From Variovorax sp. Root318D1 (GTDB taxonomy: Bacteria; Pseudomonadota; Gammaproteobacteria; Burkholderiales; Burkholderiaceae_C): DNA of 64,000 nt. The stretch's first letter is position 1. Every line of letters begins with the position of its first letter. The notes under the pieces are model-generated. The model was not told the DNA's origin, did not search any database, and saw only the letters and a program-made list of their open reading frames with translations. The stretch spans positions 90,156 through 154,155 of the forward strand of contig NZ_LMCQ01000002.1 of NCBI RefSeq assembly GCF_001424835.1. The letters are read 5' to 3'. Position numbers and translations under genes: made by a program. Below, in pieces: positions 33,515 to 42,041 of this stretch.

Positions 33515-34618
33515 ATGGATGAACTTGATTGCGCTGTCATCGGCGGCGGAGTGGTGGGTTTGGCCGTGGCGCGCGCGTTGGCGCTCGCAGGCCGTGAAGT
33601 GGTGGTACTGGAGGCGGAAGGTGCCATCGGCACGGGCACCAGTTCGCGCAACAGCGAGGTAATTCACGCGGGCATCTACTACCCGAAGGGTTCGCTCAAG
33701 GCGCGCCTTTGCGTCGAGGGCAAAGAGGCGCTCTATGCGTACGCAGAGGAGCGCGGCGTGCCGCACCGGCGCTGCGGCAAGCTCATCGTGGCGACCTCGC
33801 CCGAGCAGGTGGGTGAACTCGAAACCATCCGCGCCAAGGCTGCAGCCAACGGCGTCGACGACCTCGTGCTGCTGACGGCGGAGCAGGCCATGGCGATGGA
33901 GCCGCAACTGCATTGCGAAGCGGCGCTGCATTCGCCGAGCACCGGCATTGTCGACAGCCACGCGCTGATGCTGAGCCTGCTGGGCGACCTGGAGAACGCG
34001 GGTGGAATGCTGGCGCTCAAATCACCCATCGCGCGAGCGGAATGCGGTACGGACGCCATCGTCCTTGCCGCGGAAGACGGCACGGCATTGCGCTGCAACT
34101 CTGTGGTCAATGCGGCCGGTCTTGGCGCCCCCGACCTCGCGAAGCGGTTTGAAGGCCTGCCCGCCGCGGCCGTACCGGCCGCCTACTTTGCCAAAGGCAG
34201 CTATTTCACCTTGTCGGGCCGCGCGCCTTTCAGTCGGCTTGTCTACCCGGTGCCCGAGCCGGGCGGCCTGGGCGTGCATCTGACCATCGACCTGGGCGGC
34301 CAGGCCAAGTTCGGTCCCGACGTGCAGTGGGTGCAGTCGGCGGACGACCTCGTGGTCGACCCGGCGCGCGGCGACGGCTTCTACGCCGAGGTGCGCAAGT
34401 ATTGGCCGGCCTTGCCCGATGGCGGCCTGATTCCCGGCTATGCGGGCATGCGGCCCAAGATTTCGGGTCCGGGCGAGCCTGCGCGCGACTTCATGATCGC
34501 CGGGCCAAAGGAGCACGGTGTGCGCGGCCTGGTCAATCTTTTCGGCATCGAATCGCCGGGGCTCACGAGCAGCCTGGCCATCGGGCGCTACGTGGCGAGC
34601 CTGCTCGCGGATACTTGA
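33515..34618 (+). CDS. FAD-dependent oxidoreductase, L-2-hydroxyglutarate dehydrogenase-like
   Basis: 367 residues of the DAO (D-amino-acid oxidase) fold. The FAD dinucleotide motif is [58 protein letters not shown] is the signature of the LhgO/L2HGDH group, which oxidises L-2-hydroxyglutarate to 2-oxoglutarate. The C-terminal flavin-binding stretch is [23 protein letters not shown]. It is about 30 residues shorter than E. coli LhgO, so a different 2-hydroxyacid substrate is possible. Confidence 0.85.
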   Translation: MDELDCAVIGGGVVGLAVARALALAGREVVVLEAEGAIGTGTSSRNSEVIHAGIYYPKGSLKARLCVEGKEALYAYAEERGVPHRRCGKLIVATSPEQVGELETIRAKAAANGVDDLVLLTAEQAMAMEPQLHCEAALHSPSTGIVDSHALMLSLLGDLENAGGMLALKSPIARAECGTDAIVLAAEDGTALRCNSVVNAAGLGAPDLAKRFEGLPAAAVPAAYFAKGSYFTLSGRAPFSRLVYPVPEPGGLGVHLTIDLGGQAKFGPDVQWVQSADDLVVDPARGDGFYAEVRKYWPALPDGGLIPGYAGMRPKISGPGEPARDFMIAGPKEHGVRGLVNLFGIESPGLTSSLAIGRYVASLLADT

Positions 34619-34697
34619 GGCGAGCAATGAACGCCCTGTGTGCAGAAGTCTGCAGAACTGTCGCGCACGAGGGGCTTTTGTGCCTGTAACATGACAC

Positions 34698-34716
34698 CAC
34701 GCCATCCGATGGCGTG
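34698..34716. repeat. 8-bp inverted repeat before the ElaB/YqjD-like gene
   Basis: CACGCCAT and ATGGCGTG pair perfectly around CCG, about 45 bases before the start at 34762. No T tract follows, so it is more likely an operator or a 5' leader hairpin than a terminator. Confidence 0.4.
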
Positions 34717-34761
34717 AAGCCGCCGGCGCGGTGCCGGTGTCATCACGGAGGAAAGATTCCA

Positions 34762-35058
34762 ATGAGTGCATCCAACAACATTGAAGCGGCAGCCGAAGAT
34801 ATCGCGAGCGACGTGCGCGGCGTGCTGGCCAGCAAGGACCTGGATTCGGTTCCCCACATCAAGGCGCTGCGCCAGCGCATCGACACCAAGCTCGCCATTG
34901 CGCGCGAGCTAGCGGCAGAGAAGAGCAAACTTGCAGCCCAGAAGGCCCGCGAAGCGGCCAACAGCGCCAACGCCTATGCCCACGACGAGCCGTGGCAGAT
35001 TGCCGGCGCAGCGCTGGCCGTCGGTGTGCTGGTGGGTTTGCTGCTTGGCCGCCGCTGA
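34762..35058 (+). CDS. ElaB/YqjD (DUF883) family membrane-anchored protein
   Basis: 98 residues. A long amphipathic helix (residues about 5-70, rich in Ala, Lys and Glu) is followed by the DUF883 C-terminal motif: HDEPWQIAGAALAVGVLVGLLLGRR, one membrane segment ending in Arg-Arg. In E. coli ElaB and YqjD are inner-membrane proteins that bind ribosomes in stationary phase. GGAGGAAAG is the ribosome binding site for ATG 34762. The YqjE-like gene follows after 51 bases, the same order as yqjD-yqjE. Confidence 0.92.
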   Translation: MSASNNIEAAAEDIASDVRGVLASKDLDSVPHIKALRQRIDTKLAIARELAAEKSKLAAQKAREAANSANAYAHDEPWQIAGAALAVGVLVGLLLGRR

Positions 35059-35109
35059 CCTGAGCGCACACCGCCGCCGCGTCATCCATCGCCGACCGGG
35101 AGCCGGCGC

Positions 35110-35838
35110 ATGAGGTTGCTGTCCCTGTTCGGGCTCGATGCCCGTCTGCGACGGCTGCGGATTGCTGCAGCCGAAGGCGCGCTGGCCGCCGAAGACCGTG
35201 TGCAGTTGCTGCGCATGGCCTGGGAGGACGAGAAGCAGCGCCTCAAGCTGATGCTGGTCCTCGTGGTGGCCGTGCTCGGCCTGACCACGGTGGCTGTGGC
35301 CCTGTTGTCGATGGCGGTGGTGGTGCATTTCTGGGAAACGCCTCACCGCATCGCGGCGGCGTGGGCCGTGGCTGGCGTGTGGATCGTGCTTTGGCTGGGC
35401 GCCGCATGGGGCCTGTACCTGAGCCTTCGCAATGCCTCGAACAGCTTCATGCCGGCCCGGCACGAGTTCGAACGCGACTGGGCCTGGGTTCAGGACAGCT
35501 TCGGGCTCGGCAAGGACCCGGACCAGGACGACGAAGCGCCGCGTCCGCCGCGGCCAGCCACGCGCGAAGAGCTGCTCGCGCGCATGGAGCGCCAGCGCGA
35601 ACGCATCGCCACGATGCAGGGCGCAGGCGCGGCTCAGCAGTCTGCGGGCGCAGCAGGGGGTGCTTCTTCCGAAGCGCCTCCCGCCGATGAGTCGGCTGCC
35701 GCCGCGGCATTGCGCATCGCGCGGGAGCACCCGGTTGCTACCGGCGTGGTGGCCGCGGTCGCCGTGGTGGTGATTCGTCCCAGGCGGCTGCTGCGCTGGG
35801 CCGCGTTCATCGCGCCGGTGCTCTGGCGCATGCGCTGA
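35110..35838 (+). CDS. YqjE-like membrane protein with a YqjK-like C-terminus
   Basis: 242 residues. The first 115 residues match the YqjE (holin superfamily III-like) plan: a short amphipathic helix, then two membrane helices (LMLVLVVAVLGLTTVAVALL and IAAAWAVAGVWIVLWLGAAW). A charged, Pro/Ala-rich linker follows. The last 45 residues (IAREHPVATGVVAAVAVVVI, then RPRRLLRWAA) form a third hydrophobic segment resembling YqjK. E. coli keeps these as separate genes yqjE and yqjK, so this looks like a fusion. The holin name does not imply phage. Confidence 0.8.
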   Translation: MRLLSLFGLDARLRRLRIAAAEGALAAEDRVQLLRMAWEDEKQRLKLMLVLVVAVLGLTTVAVALLSMAVVVHFWETPHRIAAAWAVAGVWIVLWLGAAWGLYLSLRNASNSFMPARHEFERDWAWVQDSFGLGKDPDQDDEAPRPPRPATREELLARMERQRERIATMQGAGAAQQSAGAAGGASSEAPPADESAAAAALRIAREHPVATGVVAAVAVVVIRPRRLLRWAAFIAPVLWRMR

Positions 35839-35866
35839 ACGAGAAGAAGAAGCGCCGAAAGAAGGC

Positions 35867-36952
35867 TCAGGCGGTGCTGCGGCTTTGCTGCAGCAGCGCC
35901 TGCGCCACATCGCGCACGAGGGCCGGGCCTCGATAGATGAGCCCGGTGTAGATCTGCACTACGTCGGCGCCCGCGGCAATCTTGGCCTTGGCATCGGCCG
36001 CGCTCAGGATGCCGCCAACCCCGATGATTGGAAAGTCCGGCCCCAGTGCGGCACGCAGCTGCGCAATCACTCGGTTGCTGGCCTCGCGTACAGGTGCGCC
36101 CGAGAGCCCGCCCGCTTCGCCGCCATGCGGCAGGCCCGCCACCGCATCGCGCGCCAGCGTGGTGTTGGTGGCAATCACGCCATCCATGCGGTGGCGCTGC
36201 AGCGCGGCGGCAATCACGTCGACCTGGGCCTGGTCGAGATCGGGAGCGATCTTCACGAACAACGGCACGCGCCTGCCGCTGCGTTCGGCCAAGGCTTGGC
36301 GGCGCTCGGCAATGGCGCCCAGCAGGGCATCGAGCGCCTCGTCGCTTTGCAGCGAGCGCAGGTTGGCCGTGTTGGGGCTCGAGATATTGATGGTCACGTA
36401 GTCGGCGTGCGCATACACGCCGTCCAGACAGGCCAGGTAGTCGTCCACCGCCCGCTCGATGGGCGTGGCGGCGTTCTTTCCGATGTTGAGCCCGAGCAGC
36501 ATCGGCTTCTTGCCGGCGCTGCCGCCGCCGTTCTTGCGAAAGCGCGCTTTCTGCACGTTGGCAAGAAAGGCATCGAGCCCCTCGTTGTTGAAGCCGAGCC
36601 GGTTGATGAGCGCGTCGCGCTGCGGCAGGCGGAACATGCGGGGCTTGGGGTTGCCCGGCTGCGCTTTGGGCGTCACGGTGCCGACTTCGACGAAGCCGAA
36701 GCCCATGGCGGCAAAAGCGTCGATGCAGCGGGCGTTCTTGTCCAGCCCGGCCGCCAGCCCCACGCGGTTCGGAAAATCCAGCCCTGCCAGCGTGACTGGG
36801 TCGTCGACACGCGGCGCGGCGTAGGCGCAGGCGAGCGGCGTGTTCTGCGTACGGGCCAGGCCGTCTAGCGTGAGTTCGTGGGCGTGCTCCGGGTCGAAGC
36901 CGAACAGAAAGGGTCGGGCCAGGCCGTAGAGCGAAGAGGGGAGCAGGAGCAT
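35867..36952 (-). CDS. pyrD: Dihydroorotate dehydrogenase (quinone), class 2
   Basis: 361 residues. It oxidises dihydroorotate to orotate in pyrimidine synthesis, passing electrons to the quinone pool. The N-terminal membrane-binding helices ([22 protein letters not shown]) mark class 2. The catalytic Ser lies in [16 protein letters not shown]-phosphate motifs [11 protein letters not shown] and [12 protein letters not shown] close the barrel. I start at ATG 36952 ([10 protein letters not shown]). A longer frame to 37057 would overlap rpiA, and its extra residues are unlike the family. It is divergent from rpiA. Confidence 0.96.
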   Translation of the reverse strand: MLLLPSSLYGLARPFLFGFDPEHAHELTLDGLARTQNTPLACAYAAPRVDDPVTLAGLDFPNRVGLAAGLDKNARCIDAFAAMGFGFVEVGTVTPKAQPGNPKPRMFRLPQRDALINRLGFNNEGLDAFLANVQKARFRKNGGGSAGKKPMLLGLNIGKNAATPIERAVDDYLACLDGVYAHADYVTINISSPNTANLRSLQSDEALDALLGAIAERRQALAERSGRRVPLFVKIAPDLDQAQVDVIAAALQRHRMDGVIATNTTLARDAVAGLPHGGEAGGLSGAPVREASNRVIAQLRAALGPDFPIIGVGGILSAADAKAKIAAGADVVQIYTGLIYRGPALVRDVAQALLQQSRSTA

Positions 36953-36992
36953 CGGATAATTCTCGACTTCAATGAGCCAAGGATTCTCCGCG

Positions 36993-37712
36993 ATGACCGC
37001 ACCCGTTTCTCCTTCTTCCGCTCCCGGCGCCGCCGCCATCTCCCAGGACGAGCTCAAGGCCCAGGTCGGCCGCGCCGCGCTGGCCTACGTGGTGAAGGGG
37101 GAAATCGTCGGCGTCGGCACCGGCTCGACCGTGAACAAGTTCATCGACGCGCTGGCCACGATCAAGGACCAGATCAAGGGTGCGGTGTCCAGCTCGGTGG
37201 CTTCGACCGAACGCCTCCGGGCACTCGGCATTCCGGTGTTCGACAGCAACGAGGTCGAGGAGCTCGGCGTCTACATCGACGGCGCCGATGAGATCGATCA
37301 CCGCGGCTTCATGGTGAAGGGTGGCGGCGCTGCGCTCACGCGCGAAAAAATCGTGGCGGCGCAGTCGCGGCGTTTCGTCTGCATCGCCGATGCGTCCAAG
37401 CTGGTCGATACGCTGGGCGCCTTTCCGCTCCCCGTGGAAGTGATTCCGATGGCGGCGCGCCGCGTCATGCGCCAGTTCGAGGCCATGGGCGGCATTGCGC
37501 AGGTGCGGGAAAAAGACGGCTCGGCGCTCGTGACGGACAACGGCCAGCACATCGTCGACGTGACGGGACTGCGGATCAGCGATCCGCTGGATTTCGAATC
37601 CGAGGTGAGCCAGTGGCCCGGCGTGGTCACGGTCGGCGTTTTCGCGCACCAGAAGGCCGACGTGTGCCTGCTCGGTACGCCGACTGGTGTGCAAACGCTG
37701 CAGTTCGACTAA
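36993..37712 (+). CDS. rpiA: Ribose-5-phosphate isomerase A
   Basis: 239 residues. It interconverts ribose-5-phosphate and ribulose-5-phosphate. Motifs are [59 protein letters not shown] (catalytic Asp and Lys region) and [20 protein letters not shown] 36993 has AAGGA 9 bases upstream; ATG 36972 gives seven more residues but has no binding site. A small GTCCGC/GCGGAC hairpin lies just after the stop (37718-37733) without a T tract. Confidence 0.96.
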   Translation: MTAPVSPSSAPGAAAISQDELKAQVGRAALAYVVKGEIVGVGTGSTVNKFIDALATIKDQIKGAVSSSVASTERLRALGIPVFDSNEVEELGVYIDGADEIDHRGFMVKGGGAALTREKIVAAQSRRFVCIADASKLVDTLGAFPLPVEVIPMAARRVMRQFEAMGGIAQVREKDGSALVTDNGQHIVDVTGLRISDPLDFESEVSQWPGVVTVGVFAHQKADVCLLGTPTGVQTLQFD

Positions 37713-37754
37713 TGCAAGTCCGCCGACGCGGACCGGCGGCCGCTTACAGATCGA

Positions 37755-38399
37755 TCAGAACTTGATGCCGGCCGGGTTGCTCGGACTCAGGCCGCTGGGG
37801 GCGGGGGCGGTCTGCTGTGGCGCAGGCGCTGGTGCCGCGGGCTCGGGCGCAGCGGGTGCTGTCTGCTGCGCAACCATCGGACGAGCTGGCGGATTGCGGT
37901 AGCCCGCAGGCAGGCTGTTGCTCTTTGGGTAGCCCGCAGCATCGAGGTATTGCGACCATTCGGCGTCCGAGAAACCCTTGAGCTGCTGGGAGCCGATGGT
38001 CAGCAGCGGCAGCGAAGCCCGGCCGGTCAAGCGCTGCAGCGCCTCGACGTCCTGGTCGCTCTTGACGGTGCGTTCCTCGAATGGAATGCCGCGCGTGACG
38101 AGCAGCGACCGGGCCGTGCCGCAGGGCGCGCACTCCTCGCCGCTGTACAGCGTGACGGGGTAGCGCTGCGCTACCTGCCGCAGCTCATAAGGCAGCCCGG
38201 CGTTCGAGGGCTCGGCGCTGGCGGCCTGCGGCCCCTTGGCCGGCTCGGTGCTGGCGGCGGGCGCGCGGTCCGAGAAAGTGACCTTACCGTTCTTGTCGAC
38301 GTTGCGATAGATCGGCTGGGCCATGGCACCCGCGGCAATCAGCAGCAGGGCGGTGGCGGACAGGCGATGCAAGGGAAATTTCTTGTGGATCGAAGGCAT
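37755..38399 (-). CDS. Envelope protein with DUF4124 and glutaredoxin-like domains
   Basis: 214 residues. A signal peptide (LHRLSATALLLIAAGAMA) is followed by a DUF4124 segment (PIYRNVDKNGKVTFSDRAP). A glutaredoxin-like domain starts near 80, with a CAPC active site (Cys90, Cys93), the cis-Pro stretch ASLPLLTIG and the ending GFSDAEWSQYLDAAGYP. The tail is Pro/Ala-rich. Export plus CxxC suggests a periplasmic thiol-disulfide role; the partner is unknown. It converges with rpiA and precedes no obvious operon mate, since the M3 peptidase lies upstream on the same strand. Confidence 0.85.
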   Translation of the reverse strand: MPSIHKKFPLHRLSATALLLIAAGAMAQPIYRNVDKNGKVTFSDRAPAASTEPAKGPQAASAEPSNAGLPYELRQVAQRYPVTLYSGEECAPCGTARSLLVTRGIPFEERTVKSDQDVEALQRLTGRASLPLLTIGSQQLKGFSDAEWSQYLDAAGYPKSNSLPAGYRNPPARPMVAQQTAPAAPEPAAPAPAPQQTAPAPSGLSPSNPAGIKF

Positions 38400-38429
38400 C
38401 GCCCGAGTATCGCAAGCTTCAGGCCCGCA

Positions 38430-40478
38430 TCAAGCGGGCTGCGCCTCGGCCATGCCCTGGTGTCGCAGCAATGCATCAAGCTGCGGCTCGCGGCCGCGGA
38501 AGGCCTTGAACGAATCCATGGCGCTGCGGCTGCCGCCCGCTTCGAGAATGGCTTGGCGGTAGCGGCGGCCAGTTTCGATATTCGGCTGGCCGTCGGCGCC
38601 CACGGTTTCCTCGAACGCCGCATAGGCGTCGGCGCTCAGCACCTCGGCCCACTTGTAGCTGTAGTAGCCGGCTGCGTAGCCGCCCGAGAAGATGTGGCTG
38701 AAGGTGTTTGGCGTGCGGCTGAAGGGCGGCGAGGGCATCACGGCCACCTCGGCGCGCACCTTGCCCAGCAGCGCCAGCACACCGCCGGGCTGCGCGGTGG
38801 CGGCTTGGTATTCGGTGTGCAGCAGCATGTCGAAAAGCGAGAACTCGATCTGGCGCAGCGTCTGCAGCCCGCTCTGGAAGTTCTTGGCGGCGGTCATCTT
38901 GTCGAACAGCGCGCGCGGCAGCGGCTCGCCGGTGTCGACGTGGGCCGTCATATGCGTAAGCACGTCCCACTCCCAGCAGAAGTTTTCCATGAACTGGCTC
39001 GGCAGCTCGACGGCGTCCCACTCGACGCCGCTGATGCCCGAGACGTCGCGCTCGTTCACCTGCGTGAGCATGTGGTGCAGGCCGTGGCCGAATTCGTGGA
39101 AGAGGGTGGTCACGTCATCGTGCGTGAGCAGCGGCGGCTTGCCGTCCACGCCGCTCGCAAAGTTGCACACCAGCTGCGCCACCGGCGTTTGCAGCGCGCC
39201 GTCGTCCGGCCGCAGCCAGCGTGCGCGCACGTCGTCCATCCAGGCGCCGCCGCGCTTGGCGGCACGGGCCGAGGGGTCGAGGTAGAACTGGCCCACCTTC
39301 TGGCCGGCACGCTCGATGCGGTAGAACTCGACGCTCGAATGCCACGTGGGGGCGCTGTCGCGGCGAATGCTCACCTCGAATAGCGTCTCGACGATCTTGA
39401 ACAGGCCGGCCATCACCTTGGGGGCCGGGAAATACTGCTTTACCTCCTGCTCGCTGAAGGCATAGCGCGCTTCCTTGAGCTTCTCGCCGATGTAGCTCCA
39501 GTCCCAGGCTTGTGGATCGGTGATGCCCAACTGCTCCGATGCGAACACGCGCAAGTCGGCCAGGTCGCGTTCGCCATAGGGCTTGGCCTTGGCCGCGAGG
39601 TCGCGCAGGAACTTGATCACCTGCTCCGGCGATTCGGCCATCTTGGGCACGACCGAGAGTTCGCCGAAATTCTTGTAGCCGAGCAGCCTGGCTTCTTCTT
39701 CCCGCAGCGCAAGAATCTCGTTGATCAGCGCCGTGTTGTCGAAGGCCGGATCACCGAGTTCGCTGGCGCGCGTGACGTAGGCGCGGTAGAGCGTTTCGCG
39801 CAGCGCGCTGCTTTTGGCAAACTGCATCACGGGCAAGTAGCAGGGCATCTTGAGCGTGAGCTTGTAGCCTTGCTTGCCTTCGGCTTCGGCGGCCGCGCGG
39901 GCAGCGCTCACCACGTCTTCCGGCACGCCCTCGAGCTCGCCCAGCGCTGCGTAATAGGAGAAGGCGTCGGTGGCGTCGAGCGCGTTCTCGCTGAATTTCT
40001 GGCTCAGCTCCGCCTGGCGTTCCTGGATCTCGGCAAAGCGCTTTTTCGCGTCGCCTTGCAGTTCCGCGCCGCCGAGCACAAAGTTGCGCACCGCATTGCG
40101 ATGCGCCTGGCGCTGCTCGGCGTTGAGGGTGGCCACGTCGATGGCCTTGTACTTCGCATACAGGCGCTCGTCCGAACCCAGGCGGGTCCAGAAGGCCGTC
40201 ACGCGCGGCATGGCTTCGTTGTAGGCGGCGCGCAGCTCGGGCGTATCGGCCACGGCGTTGAGGTGGCCAACCGCACCCCAGGCGCGGCTGAAGCGTTCGG
40301 ACGCGACGTCGAGCACCTTGGAAATCGCATTCCAGTCGGCAGGAAAGTCAGCCGCGGTGACGGTCTGCAGCGCCGCCTCGGCATCGGCCAGCAAGATATC
40401 GACCGCGGGCGCAACGTGCTCGGGCTTGATGCGGTCGAACAGCGGGAGATCGGCGAAGTCGAGGAGGGGGTTGGTCAT
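38430..40478 (-). CDS. prlC: M3-family oligopeptidase A
   Basis: 682 residues, the size of OpdA/PrlC. A cytoplasmic zinc endopeptidase that degrades short peptides, including cleaved signal peptides. The zinc motif HEFGH is in TLFHEFGHGLHHMLTQ, with the third ligand Glu in the following GVEWDAVELPSQFMENF. I use ATG 40478 (MTNPLLDFADLPLFDRI); a GTG nine bases earlier is the alternative. folD lies 5 bases upstream on the same strand, so the two are probably one operon. Confidence 0.95.
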   Translation of the reverse strand: MTNPLLDFADLPLFDRIKPEHVAPAVDILLADAEAALQTVTAADFPADWNAISKVLDVASERFSRAWGAVGHLNAVADTPELRAAYNEAMPRVTAFWTRLGSDERLYAKYKAIDVATLNAEQRQAHRNAVRNFVLGGAELQGDAKKRFAEIQERQAELSQKFSENALDATDAFSYYAALGELEGVPEDVVSAARAAAEAEGKQGYKLTLKMPCYLPVMQFAKSSALRETLYRAYVTRASELGDPAFDNTALINEILALREEEARLLGYKNFGELSVVPKMAESPEQVIKFLRDLAAKAKPYGERDLADLRVFASEQLGITDPQAWDWSYIGEKLKEARYAFSEQEVKQYFPAPKVMAGLFKIVETLFEVSIRRDSAPTWHSSVEFYRIERAGQKVGQFYLDPSARAAKRGGAWMDDVRARWLRPDDGALQTPVAQLVCNFASGVDGKPPLLTHDDVTTLFHEFGHGLHHMLTQVNERDVSGISGVEWDAVELPSQFMENFCWEWDVLTHMTAHVDTGEPLPRALFDKMTAAKNFQSGLQTLRQIEFSLFDMLLHTEYQAATAQPGGVLALLGKVRAEVAVMPSPPFSRTPNTFSHIFSGGYAAGYYSYKWAEVLSADAYAAFEETVGADGQPNIETGRRYRQAILEAGGSRSAMDSFKAFRGREPQLDALLRHQGMAEAQPA

Positions 40479-40483
40479 GGAAA

Positions 40484-41335
40484 TCACTTTGCGGCGCGTT
40501 CCGCAGCTTCAAGGGTGTTGGCGAGCAGCATCGCCCGGGTCATGGGGCCGACGCCGCCCGGCACGGGGGTGATCCAGCTGGCGACTTCCTTGACGCCGTC
40601 GAAGTCGACGTCACCGGCGAGCTTGCCGTCTTCCTTGCGGTTCATGCCCACGTCGATCACGACTGCACCGGGCTTCACCATGTCGGCCGTGAGAATGTTG
40701 CGCTTGCCGACGGCGGCAACCACCACGTCGGCCTGGCGCGTGATGGCGGCCAGGTCTTGTGTGCCGCTGTGGCAGATGGTCACGGTGGCGTTTTTGGCCA
40801 GCAGCATCATGGCCATGGGCTTGCCGACGATGTTGCTGCGGCCGATGACCACCGCATGCTTGCCGCGCAGGTCGTAGCCAATGGATTCGAGCATCTTCAT
40901 GCAGCCATACGGCGTGCAGGGCCAGAAGCCGGGCGCGCCGGTCATCAGCGCGCCGGCACTGGCCACGTGAAAGCCGTCCACGTCCTTGGCGGGCGAGATC
41001 GTCTCGATGACTTTCTGGCTGTCCATGTGCTTGGGCAGCGGCAGCTGCACCAGGATGCCGTGCACCAGCGGGTCGTCGTTGAGGGCGCGAATGCGGGTCA
41101 GCAGATCGGCCTCGCTCATATCGGCGGGGTAGCGTTCCAGCGTGGCCAGGAGGCCGGTTTCGGTGCTGTCGTTGACCTTGTGCTTCGTGTAGACCTGGCT
41201 GGCCGGATCTTCGCCGACGAGGATGATGGAAAGAGCCGGGTTCACGCCGCTGGCCTTCAGTGCCGCGGTGCGGCCGGCGACCTCGGCGCGGATGGTTTTG
41301 GCGAGGGCGTTGCCGTCGATCAGTTGGGCGGTCAT
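40484..41335 (-). CDS. folD: Methylenetetrahydrofolate dehydrogenase/cyclohydrolase
   Basis: 283 residues. A bifunctional NADP-dependent enzyme of one-carbon metabolism. [21 protein letters not shown] contains the catalytic Tyr and Lys. QLPLPKHMD and PAKDVDGFH are substrate-binding motifs, and [18 protein letters not shown] with [15 protein letters not shown] are the two PROSITE-type signatures. I start at ATG 41335; the open frame upstream crosses a terminator. prlC follows 5 bases after. Confidence 0.97.
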   Translation of the reverse strand: MTAQLIDGNALAKTIRAEVAGRTAALKASGVNPALSIILVGEDPASQVYTKHKVNDSTETGLLATLERYPADMSEADLLTRIRALNDDPLVHGILVQLPLPKHMDSQKVIETISPAKDVDGFHVASAGALMTGAPGFWPCTPYGCMKMLESIGYDLRGKHAVVIGRSNIVGKPMAMMLLAKNATVTICHSGTQDLAAITRQADVVVAAVGKRNILTADMVKPGAVVIDVGMNRKEDGKLAGDVDFDGVKEVASWITPVPGGVGPMTRAMLLANTLEAAERAAK

Positions 41336-41354
41336 CGGTTTCGATTTTCCAAGT

Positions 41355-41378
41355 AAAAACGCCCGCTTGCGCAGGCGT
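41355..41378 (-). terminator. Intrinsic terminator after the sensor kinase/FixJ operon
   Basis: Read on the minus strand, ACGCCTGC and GCGGGCGT pair (one wobble) around GCAA and run into TTTTT. It lies 34 bases past the FixJ-type regulator stop and just before folD, separating the two operons. Confidence 0.85.
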
Positions 41379-41411
41379 GGTGGACATGTATTGCTATCGG
41401 GACAATAGCTT

Positions 41412-42041
41412 CTAGGCTTTGGAGGGCGCCGCCTGCCCGAGGGCGATCTTGAGCAGATCGGCCACGGTGTTGGCGTTGAGCTTTTCCATGATGTTGGCGC
41501 GGTGCGCCTCGACCGTCTTGATGCTGATGCCCAGGTCGTCGGCAATCTGCTTGTTCAGGCGGCCGGCCACGATGCGTTCGAGCACCTGGGCTTCGCGGCC
41601 GGTGAGCTTGGACAGCAGCGCGTCGCGGCTGGCCGATTGCTGGTGCTGGGTGAAGGCGCCGCGCGCATGCTCGAGCATGCGCTCGACCAGCGTGACGAGT
41701 TCTTCGTCGTTAAACGGCTTCTGGATGAAATCCATCGCGCCCTTCTTCATGCTGTCGACAGCCATCGGCACGTCGCCGTGGCCGGTGATCACCACGATGG
41801 GCAGCGGGGAGCGCCGCTCGATCAGCCGGTCCTGCAGTTCGAGGCCTGTCATGCCGGCCATGCGGATGTCGACGATCAGACAGGCGACTTCGCGCGGGTC
41901 GTAGCGGGAAAGAAAGGATTCGGCGGAATCGAAACAGCGGACCCTGTAGTCCTTGCCTTCGAGCAGCCATTGCAGCGAATCTCGTACCGCCTCGTCGTCG
42001 TCGACGACATAGACAGTGCCCTTCTTCGGAATCAAACTCAT
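41412..42041 (-). CDS. FixJ-type response regulator
   Basis: 209 residues. The receiver domain starts [19 protein letters not shown]. The phosphoacceptor is Asp58 in [15 protein letters not shown], and [28 protein letters not shown] supplies the Thr and Lys. A LuxR-type helix-turn-helix follows ([36 protein letters not shown]). The start at ATG 42041 overlaps the kinase stop by 4 bases, so the two are made together. The pair is divergent from the PDH operon. Confidence 0.94.
   Translation of the reverse strand: MSLIPKKGTVYVVDDDEAVRDSLQWLLEGKDYRVRCFDSAESFLSRYDPREVACLIVDIRMAGMTGLELQDRLIERRSPLPIVVITGHGDVPMAVDSMKKGAMDFIQKPFNDEELVTLVERMLEHARGAFTQHQQSASRDALLSKLTGREAQVLERIVAGRLNKQIADDLGISIKTVEAHRANIMEKLNANTVADLLKIALGQAAPSKA

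Noticed and set aside
35110..35838. Phage holin or prophage remnant
   Set aside because: The holin-superfamily name comes from the YqjE family. No other phage genes are present and the neighbours are ElaB/YqjD and pyrD.
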